Below are positions 50,655 to 61,714 of a DNA stretch of 64,000 nucleotides, one piece after another (position 1 is the first letter of the stretch; each line of letters starts with the position of its first letter). The translations under genes and the position numbers were made by a program. Source of the DNA: Arion vulgaris (Eukaryota > Mollusca > Gastropoda > Stylommatophora > Arionidae). The notes beneath the pieces were generated by a model. That model was given only the letters and a program-made list of their open reading frames with translations. It was not told where the DNA came from and did not search any database. Location: positions 61,904,644 to 61,968,643 of the forward strand of contig CM036756.1 in the NCBI GenBank assembly GCA_020796225.1, in the 5' to 3' direction.

Positions 50655-51005
50655 GACAACCCCTGAGCTACAGAGTTCATTCTTTGTGCAATACTCTCGG
50701 TAGATGGCGTGTCATTTCTGCTGAAACGGACCAAACCATATGGGAAAACCTGATACACTTCTCCTCTTCAGCAATCTCTGGTCATGCGCTTAGTTTACTG
50801 TGGACCACAAACTGGGCAGTCAGCTTTAAGTCTTGTCAGTTTTTCAAAAGTTTAGCTTCTTCGGTCGACTGGGTATGGCCACATGTTGCATCTCAGCTCA
50901 CCAAGGAGAGGACAGTCTTGCATGCAGAACATGCTCCAGTGTCTGGTCCGCCTGCTGACACAACAATAAAGTCAATTCTTCACCTTTTAACCTTTCAAAT
51001 AAATA
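50655..51005 (+). mobile_element. SINE I split by LINE J
   Basis: 'gagctacagagttcattctt' to 'catatgggaaaacctgat' is the SINE I body. 'aataaagtcaattcttcacc' resumes the 3' end after 50968. Confidence 0.7.
50755..50968 (-). mobile_element. LINE family J fragment in SINE I
   Basis: 'agtttactgtggaccacaaa' and 'ctgggcagtcagctttaa' are the reverse of 37970-38020. Duplication unclear (tgatacac versus tgacacaac). Confidence 0.62.
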
Positions 51006-51592
51006 AAGAATCCATTTTCAAATCACGTGTTAAGAAAAACGTATTTTTTTTACTAACGACACTCGATCCTGATGTAGTCAATAATACGCCGAGCGATTAT
51101 TTACCGGTACGAATTAAGGCTGATACGGAACGCGAACGCTCTACTCATTGCATCTACTCTGCTGGCTGCAGGTGTTCGCGGTAATGAGAGGGCGGACAGG
51201 TTTGTATCGAAAGCATCGATTGTTGTGAAGTTTAGGTTAGATAAGAGGGTGTTTCTTGGCGACCTACTGTTGGATGATGACACTAAAATTGACATTGAAT
51301 CAATCCAGCGATTTAAGAAGTTTGGAATTACACGTTGTATAGATTGATTGATTAGACCATCATCATTGCACTTCGGTGAGTAACCATGTGTGCTCCATCT
51401 CTTTCTTACACAGGAAGATCTCAGCTGCAGTGCACGAACTCTGTAGTACCGGCGAGGCTCCTGATGTAATTTTGAAGATGGTGAAGATATTTTGTAGAAA
51501 TGTTATTTTTAATAATTTTTTTCTAATGAATTTTACCCGGGCAGCGGCTTTCCAGCCTGTTCTTCTCGGTTTTGAACTGCCAATGGTTCATT

Positions 51593-51806
51593 ATCTTATC
51601 TTAACCACATTTACGTGAAGCGTCATGGGGAAATTTAGTTTTCTATCTTGTGCCAGGTGTGTTGCGCTTGACGTTGTCAGTCCATGCTTTCGCAGGACTC
51701 TGAGATGTTATCTATCCATTGTGTTCTTGGCGTGCCTCGTGCTCTGCGCCCTGAGTGTCGATTATTGTAGGAACGTGAGGGTAGTAAATGTGGCTCCATT
51801 CTCATT
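51593..51806 (-). mobile_element. LINE C-terminal fragment inside SINE F
   Basis: Perfect 11-bp duplication 'aatggttcatt' (51582-51592 and 51807-51817). The minus strand reads GRRARGTPRTQWIDNI then LRKHGLTTSSATHLAQDRK, the same type of end as 63230-63510. Confidence 0.75.
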
Positions 51807-51844
51807 AATGGTTCATTTACGTGCTCAAATTTAACACAAGACCT

Positions 51845-52201
51845 TCTTCTTCTTCTGCGATCAACTGTTGCTATGCGACTACTCCGGTATGTGTCATAAA
51901 CAGGGAGGTGCGCTTGAGGTCTTCACCGGTTCCCCATAGTGTGTCTTGTAGTGTTGTTTCTGTTGGCCAGATCTCCAATCTCTCACTACTCAGACTAGGC
52001 AGTCTTGCAGGATGTGCTCTGGTGACTGCTTTGATGCTCCACATGTGCAGGCTGCCGAGTCCCTGAGACCCATTCTGTGGAGGTGTGCTCTGAGACTGCA
52101 GTGTCCTGTTCTAAGTCTGAAGATTGTGGTCTGTGCTTTTCTGTTTAGTGTATTTATAATGTCATGCTCTGGGTTGTATCCTCCATTTGTTTTTCTCCAG
52201 A
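51845..52201 (-). mobile_element. LINE family G fragment inside SINE F
   Basis: Perfect 13-bp duplication 'taacacaagacct' (51832-51844 and 52202-52214). The minus strand reads NTLNRKAQTTIFRLRTGHCS, LRAHLHRMGLRDSAACTCGA, EHILQDC. Ends in (GAA)n. Nearly identical to 7297-7567. Confidence 0.85.
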
Positions 52202-52771
52202 TAACACAAGACCTAAGTTTTATCGTTCGTCTCTGATAGGACTAGGAACTCGATCTCCCTTACACTGAGATCAGGGATCTCTCGAAAAATATCTCGATGG
52301 TTCCATGAGGGAGCGAACCGGTTACATTTGGCGCGAGATGCGAACACCTAACCCCTACGCTACAGACTCCTACACGTTGTATAAGTAGAACTGGATGCTT
52401 GAGGGGCAGAGAGACGAGTGTGTTTAACCAGCGAGTCACGGGAACCATCATTATGCATGACCTACGACATCTGTTAGGGAAGATTGAGCACATATGGGTC
52501 TGCTCGGAGTGATGTGCCGTCATTTCAGTATTCAATAAGCAATCTACGCATTTCACTACTCGGTCCCAACAAAATCAATACCCGGCTAAATAATATAGTG
52601 AAAGCAACATATACCTGAATGAGCACCACGTACATTTCATGTAGAACATAAGCCACATATTACGGTTTCAAATAAAATGAATGTAGTATATTCATCCCCG
52701 ACTTCACAGTTTTCCCTAAACAATACTTTTGTTAAGTAGCGCACCAACATTACAACGATATTAAACTCACA

Positions 52772-52935
52772 CATTGGCTGAAATCGGATGCACGTGTCCT
52801 AAACGTGTAGAAGTCTGCGTTTAGGGGCCTACCAAACCAATGTGCAACGTATATACGTTCTTGGCAATGATCAAACATATCACAAAGAGTGATTAAAATT
52901 GGTCGTAAAGAACTAACGCAAAGAAGAAAAAGAAC
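52772..52935 (+). mobile_element. SINE B, head-truncated
   Basis: Begins at 'ttggctgaaatcggatgcac', body 'gtttaggggcctaccaaacc', tail 'catatcacaaagagtgatta', and GAAGAAAAAGAA. Confidence 0.78.
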
Positions 52936-53829
52936 TCGCACAGAGTGGCTAAACACACTGCACTTGAAACTAAACACTGAACACATGTATAGACGGAAGT
53001 GTTTTCAGTTCGTTATTATTTTAGGCCCTGGATCTGTCCTTTCTCTACAAATCCTATTCGCTAAGCTATACTATAGTAATACAGAGAATGTTACCGTTGT
53101 TATCATTTGAAGATGAAATATTGTCATAATGAACCTCTTGTTCGCGGAACAAAAAACCAATTAGTTTCAACTTCATCACTGCGTGGTATGTCCCACTTTG
53201 AACTAAACACTGTGCTTACATTAGTCATAAATTTAGACATATAACAACAATTAAAGTATGCTGTAAATGTATAAAACTTAATGAAATAAAACACCACAAC
53301 TATTTGACTACGTAGCAACACAATATTCCGGGGAAAACCTTGTCTGGTATGCTTAACAAAAATACTCCAATAACGAGGTTTATACCAACACGAAATCCAA
53401 ACACAATTCAATATGAATTACTCACACAGTACATAAATACGCTATAGAACACGCCTCTACGATGAAAATATCGTGGTATATACATATCGATTTGATAACA
53501 TCAGCTTGCAATTTTATTTATAATTACAGCAAAGTAACCAGTGCTCGTGTATACGCCACATATTCAACTTCGCTTTCTCATATTATTTGCGTGCTAAGTA
53601 TAACACATTGCAGAGTAACAGAACAAGAGAAAACAATGGAGTATTGTGTCAAAAGGTAGCAGCTGCAAGAATATGCACTACGCATTGATCGGTAGGGCTA
53701 TATTGCACATATCGTCGTCTATATATGTGACAGTGAGTTAATAACATCAGCCAGATAGATGTCTACTAGCCCTTTCTCCCTAAGGCTTACAATCTTCTTT
53801 GTCCTTCTCTTTTTGCCGCTAGGCGTAGC
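52936..53829. other. Non-coding stretch, nothing recognised
   Basis: AT-rich, with short open frames only. Confidence 0.3.
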
Positions 53830-54290
53830 AGGTTTAACTGATGATCGGTTTCCTCTAATCCTATTTTGCCTCAATGCGTTTAGGTAAGAAGAGTTTTCTA
53901 GAACGGCCTTTTGTGTGCGCTTCATAAATAGTGTTTTTCACCGCCTGTTATTTCTTAGATCCACCTTTTGTGTGAACGACCTATTGCTCTATATCCACTG
54001 TATCGGAGTAGCATTACTCTTTGAGGTGCACTTTCCGTTTGTAATCTGCTTATGTGATGAAGTTCAGTACTGATGATGTACCCACGTTTTTCCTTATGTC
54101 TTCATTTTTAAACTGGTCTCTTCTTGATAATCCCAGCATTCTGAGTAGACTAGTTTTCTTTCTCGTTTTGATGTTAGAGTCCAGGTTTGACACTGATAGC
54201 ATAATGTTGGGAGAATGATTGTGCTGCACAATGCTTTTTTAATATTCATGGTGACAAGTTTGCATTGCAAAATTGATGCCATTTGTTCTA
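53830..54290 (-). mobile_element. LINE fragment, RTE-like (family M)
   Basis: The minus strand reads KALCSTIILPTLCYQCQTWT, LTSKRERKLVYSECW, then decays. The left end 'aatcctattttgcctcaatgcg' is the family M 3' end. The clearest of the family M copies for the YG-E-W block. Confidence 0.7.
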
Positions 54291-54653
54291 TGATTAGATC
54301 TATTGCATCTATGTTGGATTTCGTTAGTTATTTTTCCATTCATTAAAAAAATGCTTCCTAAGCATATGTTCCTATTATGTTCTAGTTAAGATATCTTAGC
54401 CATTTGATCAATATATTATACAACTAAGCACCTCTGAAGTCGGAGAAGGTTTGCCTGAATGTCGAGGGACACTGATTATAAGGAAAGCAATCCTTCACGC
54501 AAAACTCAGTCAGAAACGCCGTACTAGGTGTCCTGACTACGCCTAAATTCATAGCAGGCGAACAAGAAGATGATAAGACTAAGCTAGGCCACATGTCTTT
54601 GTTAAACTGCTTTGAAATTATGAAGTTCTCATGTGTCAAAGTTATGTAGTATT
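54291..54653. other. Non-coding stretch, nothing recognised
   Basis: No feature recognised. Confidence 0.3.
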
Positions 54654-54733
54654 TCTTCTTCTTTGCGTTCATTCTTTAGGGCCAACTTTAATCACTCTTT
54701 GTGATATGTTTGATCTTTGCCAAGAACGTGTAT
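54654..54733 (-). repeat. SINE B tail, minus orientation
   Basis: 'ttcttcttctttgcgttcat' and 'aatcactctttgtgatatgt' are the reversed SINE B tail. Ends in 'aagaacgtgtat' at 54722-54733, repeated at 55079-55090. Confidence 0.65.
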
Positions 54734-55078
54734 CTTACGCGTGTACTGGCCGACTACTATCTCGAATCAAGAATTGCTTGCACGATGCCAACAAGAGAAT
54801 ATGGGCACTATCATCCGAAGACGACGCTGGAGATGGATTGGACATGTGATGCGCATGGAGACTGGCTCTGACACGAAAACTGCACTGAGATGGACTCCAG
54901 AGGGTAGGCGAAAGCGTGGAAGACCCAAGACGACCTGGAGGAGAACGATAGAGCAAGAGCTGAAGGAAATGAATCATAGCTGGAACACAATACAGAGGAA
55001 GGCCATGAACAGGGAAGAATGGTGTACGTTTGTTGCTGCCCTAAATGCCAAGGGCGTAACAGGCTAAAGAGAAGAGAG
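54734..55078 (+). mobile_element. LINE C-terminal fragment with open frame
   Basis: Flanked by a 12-bp duplication 'aagaacgtgtat'. The frame to the stop at 55065-55067 reads RRRRWRWIGHVMRMETGSDT, TALRWTPEGRRKRGRPKTTW, RRTIEQELKEMNHSWNTIQR and EEWCTFVAAL, the intact end of an RTE-like polyprotein. The 3' end is a short purine run (agagaagagag). Confidence 0.8.
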
Positions 55079-55090
55079 AAGAACGTGTAT

Positions 55091-55175
55091 ATGCCCCTGT
55101 GCTCTGATCCCATACAAATCACAAAGAGTGGTTAACAAAAGGTCGATATGGAGCATTTGAAGAACAAAAAGCACT
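55091..55175 (+). repeat. SINE C-like tail, plus orientation
   Basis: 'catacaaatcacaaagagtg', 'gttaacaaaaggtcgatatg' and 'gagcatttgaagaac' match the SINE C tail. With 54654-54733 it forms an inverted pair around the LINE. It could instead be the LINE's own 3' UTR. Confidence 0.6.
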
Positions 55176-55184
55176 CCGGGCATT

Positions 55185-55260
55185 CCAACAGGTGCTCCGA
55201 TCTCCTTTGCAATATCTCCAACAGCATCCAGCGACTGATCGTACCAGTACCGTACATAAT
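55185..55260. repeat. Short dispersed repeat U
   Basis: 'gctccgatctcctttgcaat' and 'atctccaacagcatccagcg' match 27277-27325. Family unknown. Confidence 0.35.
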
Positions 55261-55395
55261 CATGGCAACAATGAAGGGGATGAGTTTCATGACAACTCTT
55301 TCTTTCCAGGTCTATCTGTTATGAACTTTCTAATAAGGAAACTGTTTACATTATGAACAAATAAAAGAAATTAAGCAAACAAGTAAATGGTGACT

Positions 55396-58300
55396 TCTCT
55401 CTCTCTTTGCCTTTTACCCCGGATTGGGGCATAGGCCCTCAACCAACTCATGCCAAGTCTTCCTATCCCCAGCTATCTCCCGCAGCTCTTCTTTACACTG
55501 TTGATCTCCGCCTCCAAATCCCGCCTCCATGCACCTCTCGGCCTCCCCTTCCTTCGCTGTCCCCGCGGGCCCCAGGCAAGAACCCCTCTTGTTATATTCC
55601 CCTTCGGCCTTCACAAAGTGTGCCCCATCCAGCGCCAGCGTCCCCTTCAACCCGTTCGCCCACCGGAATCCGTCCTGCCTTCCACAAGTTCCTCATTGGT
55701 GACCCCATCATACCATCCCATTCCTCTATTCTGCGCAGACACCAGTTGATGAATGTTTGCAACCCATGCGCTATCGCTTTAGTTGTTCTCCATATCTCTG
55801 ACCCACACAGTAGAACTGCCCTAACACCAGAGTCAAACATCCGAATCCTTGCTCTAGACCTGATTTCTATTGACTTCCAAATGTCCCCCAGCGGAATGAA
55901 AGCTCCTCCTGCCCTCTGTATTCTTATTTTAACATCTCTATCTGCTCCACCCTCCCTGTCCACGTCGCTGGCCAAATATGTGTATGATTTCACCTCCCGA
56001 AGTGGGACTTCACACAGGGAGAGCGTGTTGTCGTCCGCTTGGTCAACTCTCAATATCCCTGTCCTTCCCCATGAATGTTCAGCCTCAGCCGCTGGGACCC
56101 CAGATTCAATGTGTTTAGCCTATCCTGCATCTGACCCCGCGCATGTGACAGAAGGGCTATACCACCAGCGAAGTCCAGATCATCCAGCCGCTCTGTCAGT
56201 CCATTGACTCCACCTTGGCGTCACCATGGTCTTCACAATCCAGTCTACTGGTCAGTAAGAACAACAAAAGTGACAAAGACATCCCTGACGCACTCCTGTC
56301 TCCACTCCAAAAGTGTCTGTTAGTCCACCCCCATGAAGAACTCTACATTTCATATCTGTATATGTTGCTTTTATTAGGTTAATAATTTTCTGTGGGATTT
56401 CATAATGCCTCATCAATCTCCAAAGGGTTTCCCATCAATACTGTCAAAAGCCCTCTATAATCCACAAATCTGATACAAAGTGGGATCTCCATTCAATACC
56501 CCACTCTATTACCATGCGTAATGTGGCCATCTGGTCAGCACAGGATCTACCTGGTCGGAAGCCTGCCTGCCCATCTCTTAGCTTTGTATCGATGGTATCT
56601 CTCAGTCTCCCCAGGATGACTCTGCTTAGCATTTTCCCAGGCACTGACAACAGCATTATTCCCTTATAGTTTTCACACTTCTGAAGGTCCTCCCCTGGTA
56701 GCACCACCAGGCATCCCTCTCTCCAGCCTGCTGGCATCTCCTCGGTCCCCCAGACTGCGCCAAATAATTTATACAGTATTTCTGTAGATGTGTTTATGTT
56801 GGCTGCAACTGCCTCCGCTGGAATACCATCCGGACCGGCCGCTATCCCATCTTTTCAAGTTTAATGGCTTTACCAATCTCCTCCCTGGATGGTTTCCCAC
56901 AGTTGATGTCCAAGTCAATCTCTGCCGGCCGGACATCTGGGGGGCCTGTAGGTGCTGGTCTGTTCAGGAGCCCCCTGAAGTATTCCATCCATCTCTCCAT
57001 TTGGTCTCCAACATTAGTGACAGTTTCCCCTCTACCACCTCCGATCAACCCACCTGATATCCCTGCATTTTCCGCCAGCCTCTAGCGATATTGTAAAGAT
57101 CCCCAAGGTTTCCTTCTCCTACAGCCACCTCTGCCTCCCCTGCTAGATCCTCCACGTATCGTCTTTTATCTAACCTTATTTGTTTCTTCACCCTCTTGCC
57201 AGCTGCTGTGTATTTCTCCTGGCTATGGCTTTGGCAGTTCTAGCCTTGCCATCATTTAAATCTGCTTTCCTTCCCTTCCCCCTCCTCTATTTCCTGAGAG
57301 CCTCTGGAGCCATCCATGCCCCATGACTCCGCTCCCTCTTTCCCAACACCTCTGTGCACACCTCACTCCAAATATCTCCGGCCCGCTGCCAGCACTCTTC
57401 CGCACCCACCCCACCCCCCAAAACCTCATACTTATTAGAGACTGCGACCGTGAACTGTTCCTTTTTTTCTTGACTTCTAAGGTATCCCACATTATATTGG
57501 TGTCCATGGGATGCCATGTATCGCTTAAGCTTCAGTTTAATTTTACCTATCAGCAAATGGTGATCCGAATCTACATCTGCCCCCAACCCCACATCCTGTA
57601 GAGATGACCTGAACTCCTGTTTATGTACACGTGGTCAACTTGATCTTCTGCTCTGTGGTCTGGCAACACCCAGGTTGCCCCATGTATTCTTTTATGTGGA
57701 AAGACACTTCCACCTATGACGTATTGAATCGCCGCACAGAAATTTGAGAACAGATCTCCACTTTCGTTCACTATCCCTAGTCCTCGTTTCTTCATGATCT
57801 TCTGCAGCCCATGCCGTCCAAACCTCACCTGGCACTGAAGTCACCCATCAGAACTTTGATGCTCCCATTTCTCCGATCACCTATAGCATTTTGAAGCCCC
57901 ATGTAAAATTCTCTTTACCCTTTCCTCTCCATCATTGGCAGGTGCACAACACTGGGTCACACTCAAGAACACTCTCCCTTTGGTGGTTCTGAATGCTACT
58001 GTACCATCCCGGGACTCACCGCTCCCACTTATCAGTGCACTCTCCGCTCCTAGACAGCACCAAAGCCACTCCTTCACCATGGGGGCACCTCCCCCCATAT
58101 GGCCTGAGAGACAGCATCGCTTCCCTGTGCCTAGACGCTGTCTGCCTGCACCACTCCACCCAGTTTCACACAATCCCAAGATGCCAATCCCGTGTAATTT
58201 GATCTCATTTACTACCTGTGCTGTCCCTCCCACTCCACACACACTTCTAACATTCCAGGTGCCATTCTGGAGTTTTCCTAGGTGAAAGGAAGATAACCTG

Positions 58301-58549
58301 CGTGCAGACTCTTGCGCTTTCTCTGCATCGCTTCATACCTCTTCTAGAAGAGTTTTTCCTCTGGTTGGCACAGTTTTTATTTTATTCCTATGTGACTTGT
58401 TCAGGTTTGGGTTTGGGATTTTGTGACTAAAATTTTCTACTGGATAGGGTAGCCAGCCCTACGCCAAACCCCACCTTATGCGCCTTTACGACATGCCTTG
58501 TAGGTCGCAGTGCCTATTTTGCTCCTTCAGCCCCGGCAACACACGGGCA
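55396..58549 (-). mobile_element. LINE T, near full-length RTE-like element with a SINE-like 5' end
   Basis: Perfect 11-bp duplication 'aaatggtgact' (55385-55395 and 58550-58560) bounds a 3154-bp unit. Minus-strand order: a 5' region with the head and block shared with SINE B/C (58445-58549); an endonuclease (VNEIKLHGIGILGLCETGWS; then RAEDQVDHVYINRSS, DSDHHLLIGKIKLKLKRY); a linker (MERWMEYFRGLLNRPAPTGP); RT blocks (GCLVVLPGEDLQKCENYKGI, MLLSVPGKMLSRVILGRLRD, DGQAGFRPGRSCADQ); the catalytic box, which here reads FAGG instead of FADD (56161-56166); the SYTYLASDVDREGGAD block; GSEIWRTTKAIAHGLQTFIN; and a GLCPNPG end with a GA-rich tail. Multiple frameshifts, so inactive. Confidence 0.88.
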
Positions 58550-58751
58550 AAATGGTGACTGGTCTGTGCCATATTTACTAACCAACACCAGTGTTTTCAT
58601 TATTGCAAACAATGTAATGAATATTGATACACAAAATCAAACTTTCACAGGTCTATACACACATTATGTTTAGTAAATAGTATGAATCACACAGAACCTG
58701 TCATACATATAGAACAATATGTATTTTTTTAACCATAACTAATTACTATTC

Positions 58752-59002
58752 GTTTACTTCTTCTTCTTGAAGGCTCCACATCAACTACTTGTTGACCACT
58801 TTGTGATTTATATGTGATCTGAGCCTAAGAGTGATTGTACATTGTAGTGTTATGCATTTACAAGTAGGCCAACACATCCGATTTCGTAAGTTTTTTATTT
58901 ACTAGGTAACTTCCCAGACCCCTACCTCAGACGTCTCTTATGACATGCTTTGTAGGTCACAATGTTACTATTCTTGCTCCTTGTGACCCCGCAACACTGG
59001 CA
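58752..59002 (-). mobile_element. SINE C, complete copy
   Basis: Perfect 11-bp duplication 'aattactattc' (58741-58751 and 59003-59013). Older copy, with several small gaps in the body. Confidence 0.82.
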
Positions 59003-59013
59003 AATTACTATTC

Positions 59014-59587
59014 TACAAGGGAAGAAAAAAGTGAGGAGGTCAACTGGACAGTAGAAAAGGTCAGAGTGGTTGAAGCCTCACTCGTGGTCAGAGTAAGAAA
59101 AGGCACTGAACAGAAATCTGTGGAGAGTGACTGTTGAAGGCTATGTTTCAATGAGAATAAGTAGGTTTAGTTGCAGTGTAGCACAGTCCAGAAAGATAAC
59201 TCATGCTGAGCTGATGACCCAGAATAGAAATCAACAAAGAACGATATATGCTGCTCTCTGTTTCACTGTGAACAAGAAGATTTAGTAGTAGATGTTCTTT
59301 GGTAAGCACTATCGATATAAGGGAAGACTGCAGTAAAACTATGTAGCAATGGCCAAAAGGGCAATAATGGTAAATGCAGTACTTTGTTTTTACGTGTTTC
59401 ACCTTTGGTAAGCACTAGATCAGTTGAATCATTATAACATTGGCCTCACAATCTAAAGAGATCTGAAAATCCATAAATGTAGAAGGCATGCTCAAGTCAA
59501 TCAAACTGAAATTGATATCTAGTTCACTTATGAAAGGAAAGTTAACAGAAGCTACATATATTTCTCCAGCACCGTATAAGTTACATT
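59014..59587. other. Non-coding stretch with repeat W piece
   Basis: 59320-59405 carries the repeat W phrases 'gggaagactgcagtaaaact' and 'ctttgtttttacgtgttt'. The remainder is unrecognised. Confidence 0.35.
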
Positions 59588-59598
59588 GGGCCTCAAGT

Positions 59599-59842
59599 TT
59601 CTTCTTTCTTCTTTCTTGCTTCTTTCACCAATTTTAATCACTCTTTGTGATATGTTTGATCTTTGCCAAGAACATGTATACGTTGTACATTGGTTTGTAG
59701 GCCCTCTAAACACATAGATTTCAAGTTTAGGACACGTGCATCCGATTTCAGCCAAACCTCCTTAGTCGCCTCTCACGACATGCATGGCAGGTAACAGTGG
59801 TTCTATTCTTTACACTCCGAATTTGGGCCCTGTAATCACTCG
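59599..59842 (-). mobile_element. SINE B, complete copy
   Basis: 11-bp duplication with one mismatch (gggcctcaagt 59588-59598; gggcctgaagt 59843-59853). Tail TTCTTCTTTCTTC on the plus strand, full SINE B order. Confidence 0.82.
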
Positions 59843-59999
59843 GGGCCTGAAGTAATTTCTCCATAGAAAAGGAAGTTACATAGCCATCTTCAAATGCTAT
59901 GGTCTAAGTACTGTGAAATCTGTAACACTTCACATATCTTACAGAATAATTACTCTAACCTTTTTCTAAAAATTATCATGAGCAATAAGTATGATGATA

Positions 60000-60140
60000 C
60001 AGTGAGTTGGGACAGTGGGAACTTATGTTCCCGAAGGGTTACCTGCCGAAAGGTCACTGAAGAGGGACAGACAAGCATGTCTCCTGGTCCTCCAGGTTGG
60101 GAGTTGGGCCTAACGATCCCATCCTTAAAAAAAAAAAATT
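60000..60140 (+). repeat. Short repeat ending in an A-run
   Basis: 'gttacctgccgaaaggtcac', 'ctcctggtcctccaggttgg', 'gagttgggcctaacgatccc' then A12. The A-run and sharp end suggest a retroposed piece. Only one copy in the window. Confidence 0.35.
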
Positions 60141-60169
60141 AAAGTTACGGAAACAACAACAAAATATAG

Positions 60170-60420
60170 TCATGAAAATGCAAATCGTGGCATATCCTTT
60201 ACATGGCATGACCATCAACCACATTAAACAAGTCGTTGATTTTCTAGGCACCACTTATACATTCAGTAGTTTGCCTTTGATTTCTGAACGATGCGGTCTA
60301 TTTTACCTTGGTAAAATCCAATGGAAACAAATTTGCTTCTAAACTTGCCCACCACTGAGTTTAAACGAGGTACACTTGTCTTTGTGATCAAGCCCACTAC
60401 CGCTTTAAGCTACAGACGCT
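60170..60420 (-). mobile_element. SINE V
   Basis: On the minus strand a weak tRNA-like head ('gcgtctgtagcttaaagcgg') leads into a body shared with 6755-6870 and 62290-62525 ('ggcaaactactgaatgta', 'gtaaaggatatgcc'). Confidence 0.55.
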
Positions 60421-60582
60421 CACCATATAGTCATATATATATATATCTGTTAACTATGTATACTTTATTTGCAGTATACATACTTTTTCAAACGCCTGTT
60501 CACCCGCAAGTTTGCTTATGGTACCATAATTAACTAATACAATGCTCAAATAAGAATTAATATTGTGTATACACTTAACAGT

Positions 60583-60862
60583 GAGAGCCGCAGTAGCGTA
60601 GTTGTTAGTGAACTCGCTTCCAAGGCTGGTGGTCTGGGTTCAACTCCCGCAGTGTGCGTGGAATTTTTCCCGACCGCGACGGCTTTCAGGTCGACCCAGC
60701 CTCAACTGGGTACCAGACATGCTCTGGGAAAGTAAAGGCGGCCGGCTGATGCTGACCACATCACCCATCATGTGCCGACGGTCACTGAAAATACAGGCCT
60801 AACACTGTATTGCCCTATATACTACGAGGTATGAAAGGGTTCCTTTACTTTTTTTTTTACTT
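60583..60862 (+). mobile_element. SINE Q, tRNA-headed, complete copy
   Basis: Perfect 10-bp duplication 'acttaacagt' (60573-60582 and 60863-60872). Head with box A 'gcagtagcgtagttgttagt' and box B 'gggttcaactcccg'. Body with 'cctcaactgggtaccagaca', 'gtaaaggcggccggctgatg', ending 'gggttcctttactttttttt'. Only copy in the window. Confidence 0.85.
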
Positions 60863-60872
60863 ACTTAACAGT

Positions 60873-61714
60873 AACAATTATTTCATTATAAAATCTCAAA
60901 TATGTAATTCTCCATATTTTGAATAATCTACAATCAATAGTACATTAACAAATGAAAATAGATTTTATAGCAACAAATACGATTAATTCCAGTTTGCACT
61001 GTTGGAAAGTATCAATATGTGATAGATTCAAAACACCATAACGAGGAGTTCAGTTGCTGTGCATACTTTTAATGAAAATTATACAAAACTATAGATCCAA
61101 AAGCCATCTCTGATGGTCCACCTTGATGTGGTGGGATGGCGATGTGTCTTTATGACCTTATAACTATGTCAACCGGACAGGTATGCTTTTGTAGATTCAG
61201 CCAAGTTCTAACAGGTGCCTAGATCATAAGGGTAATGGTAAAAACAAACTGAGCAAACATTCCCACTCACGTTTAGGAGACTGGGTTAGGATTAGTTTTG
61301 GATCTAACAATCCAAAGTTGGACATAAAAAAATATTGTTACAGAAACTGTAAATTAAGGCTGCGCTATGTTCCACTGAGAAGGTCAACTTCTCCTTCTGC
61401 ATTCACCGCTATATATTCAGCGTAATCAGGCGCCTGATATGGCATTTCGGACTGATTTTTGTGTGAAGGCACACTTTCCTTATTATCAGCATCCCTGTCA
61501 TACAGGCTACCTTCTGACTTCAGATGTATAGAAGGTTAACTAGTAGTAACTTAAACATGGAAATATCAACTACAAAATTTCAGTTCATGCAAAATTGATT
61601 GTTTAAATCAAATGTTGTAAGTCAGAATTGTGAAATAATTGAATTAATAATAAAATAAAACTCTAATAAAAATAGTTGTAACCATTATTGTAGTGCAAAT
61701 TTTCATGCTATTAT
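60873..61714. other. Non-coding stretch with a possible LINE 5' region
   Basis: 61100-61300 (ggtccaccttgatgtggtgg, agcaaacattccc) has the look of untranslated LINE sequence, but nothing confirms it. 61448-61510 (gatttttgtgtgaaggcaca) resembles bases 1-50 of the window (gatttttgtatgaaggcttg). Confidence 0.3.

Larger units (their letters stand above)
51342..52370 (-). mobile_element. SINE F inserted in LINE E, itself carrying two LINE insertions
   Basis: Perfect 13-bp duplication 'tacacgttgtata' (51329-51341 and 52371-52383). On the minus strand the head is tRNA-like (box A 'tgtagcgtaggggttaggtg', box B 'accggttcgctccc'), then 'gagatcgagttcctagtcct'; the tail is ATCAATCAATC. It is broken by 51593-51806 and 51845-52201. 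Confidence 0.85.
51165..52550 (+). mobile_element. LINE family E fragment, split by nested insertions
   Basis: Left part 51165-51341 reads GVRGNERADRFVSKASIV then LDDDTKIDIESIQRFKKFGI. Right part 52371-52550 continues with RTGC-LRGRETSVFNQRVTGT and ends at the family 3' end. Both sides carry 'tacacgttgtata', which belongs to the LINE and was duplicated by the SINE F between. Confidence 0.82.

Noticed and set aside
50570..51184. 204-codon plus-strand open frame
   Set aside because: It runs through the end of a SINE C, a SINE I, a LINE J fragment and the start of LINE E, so it is a chance chimera.
55407..56207. 266-codon plus-strand open frame
   Set aside because: It is antisense to the coding strand of LINE T, whose minus-strand readings carry recognisable motifs.
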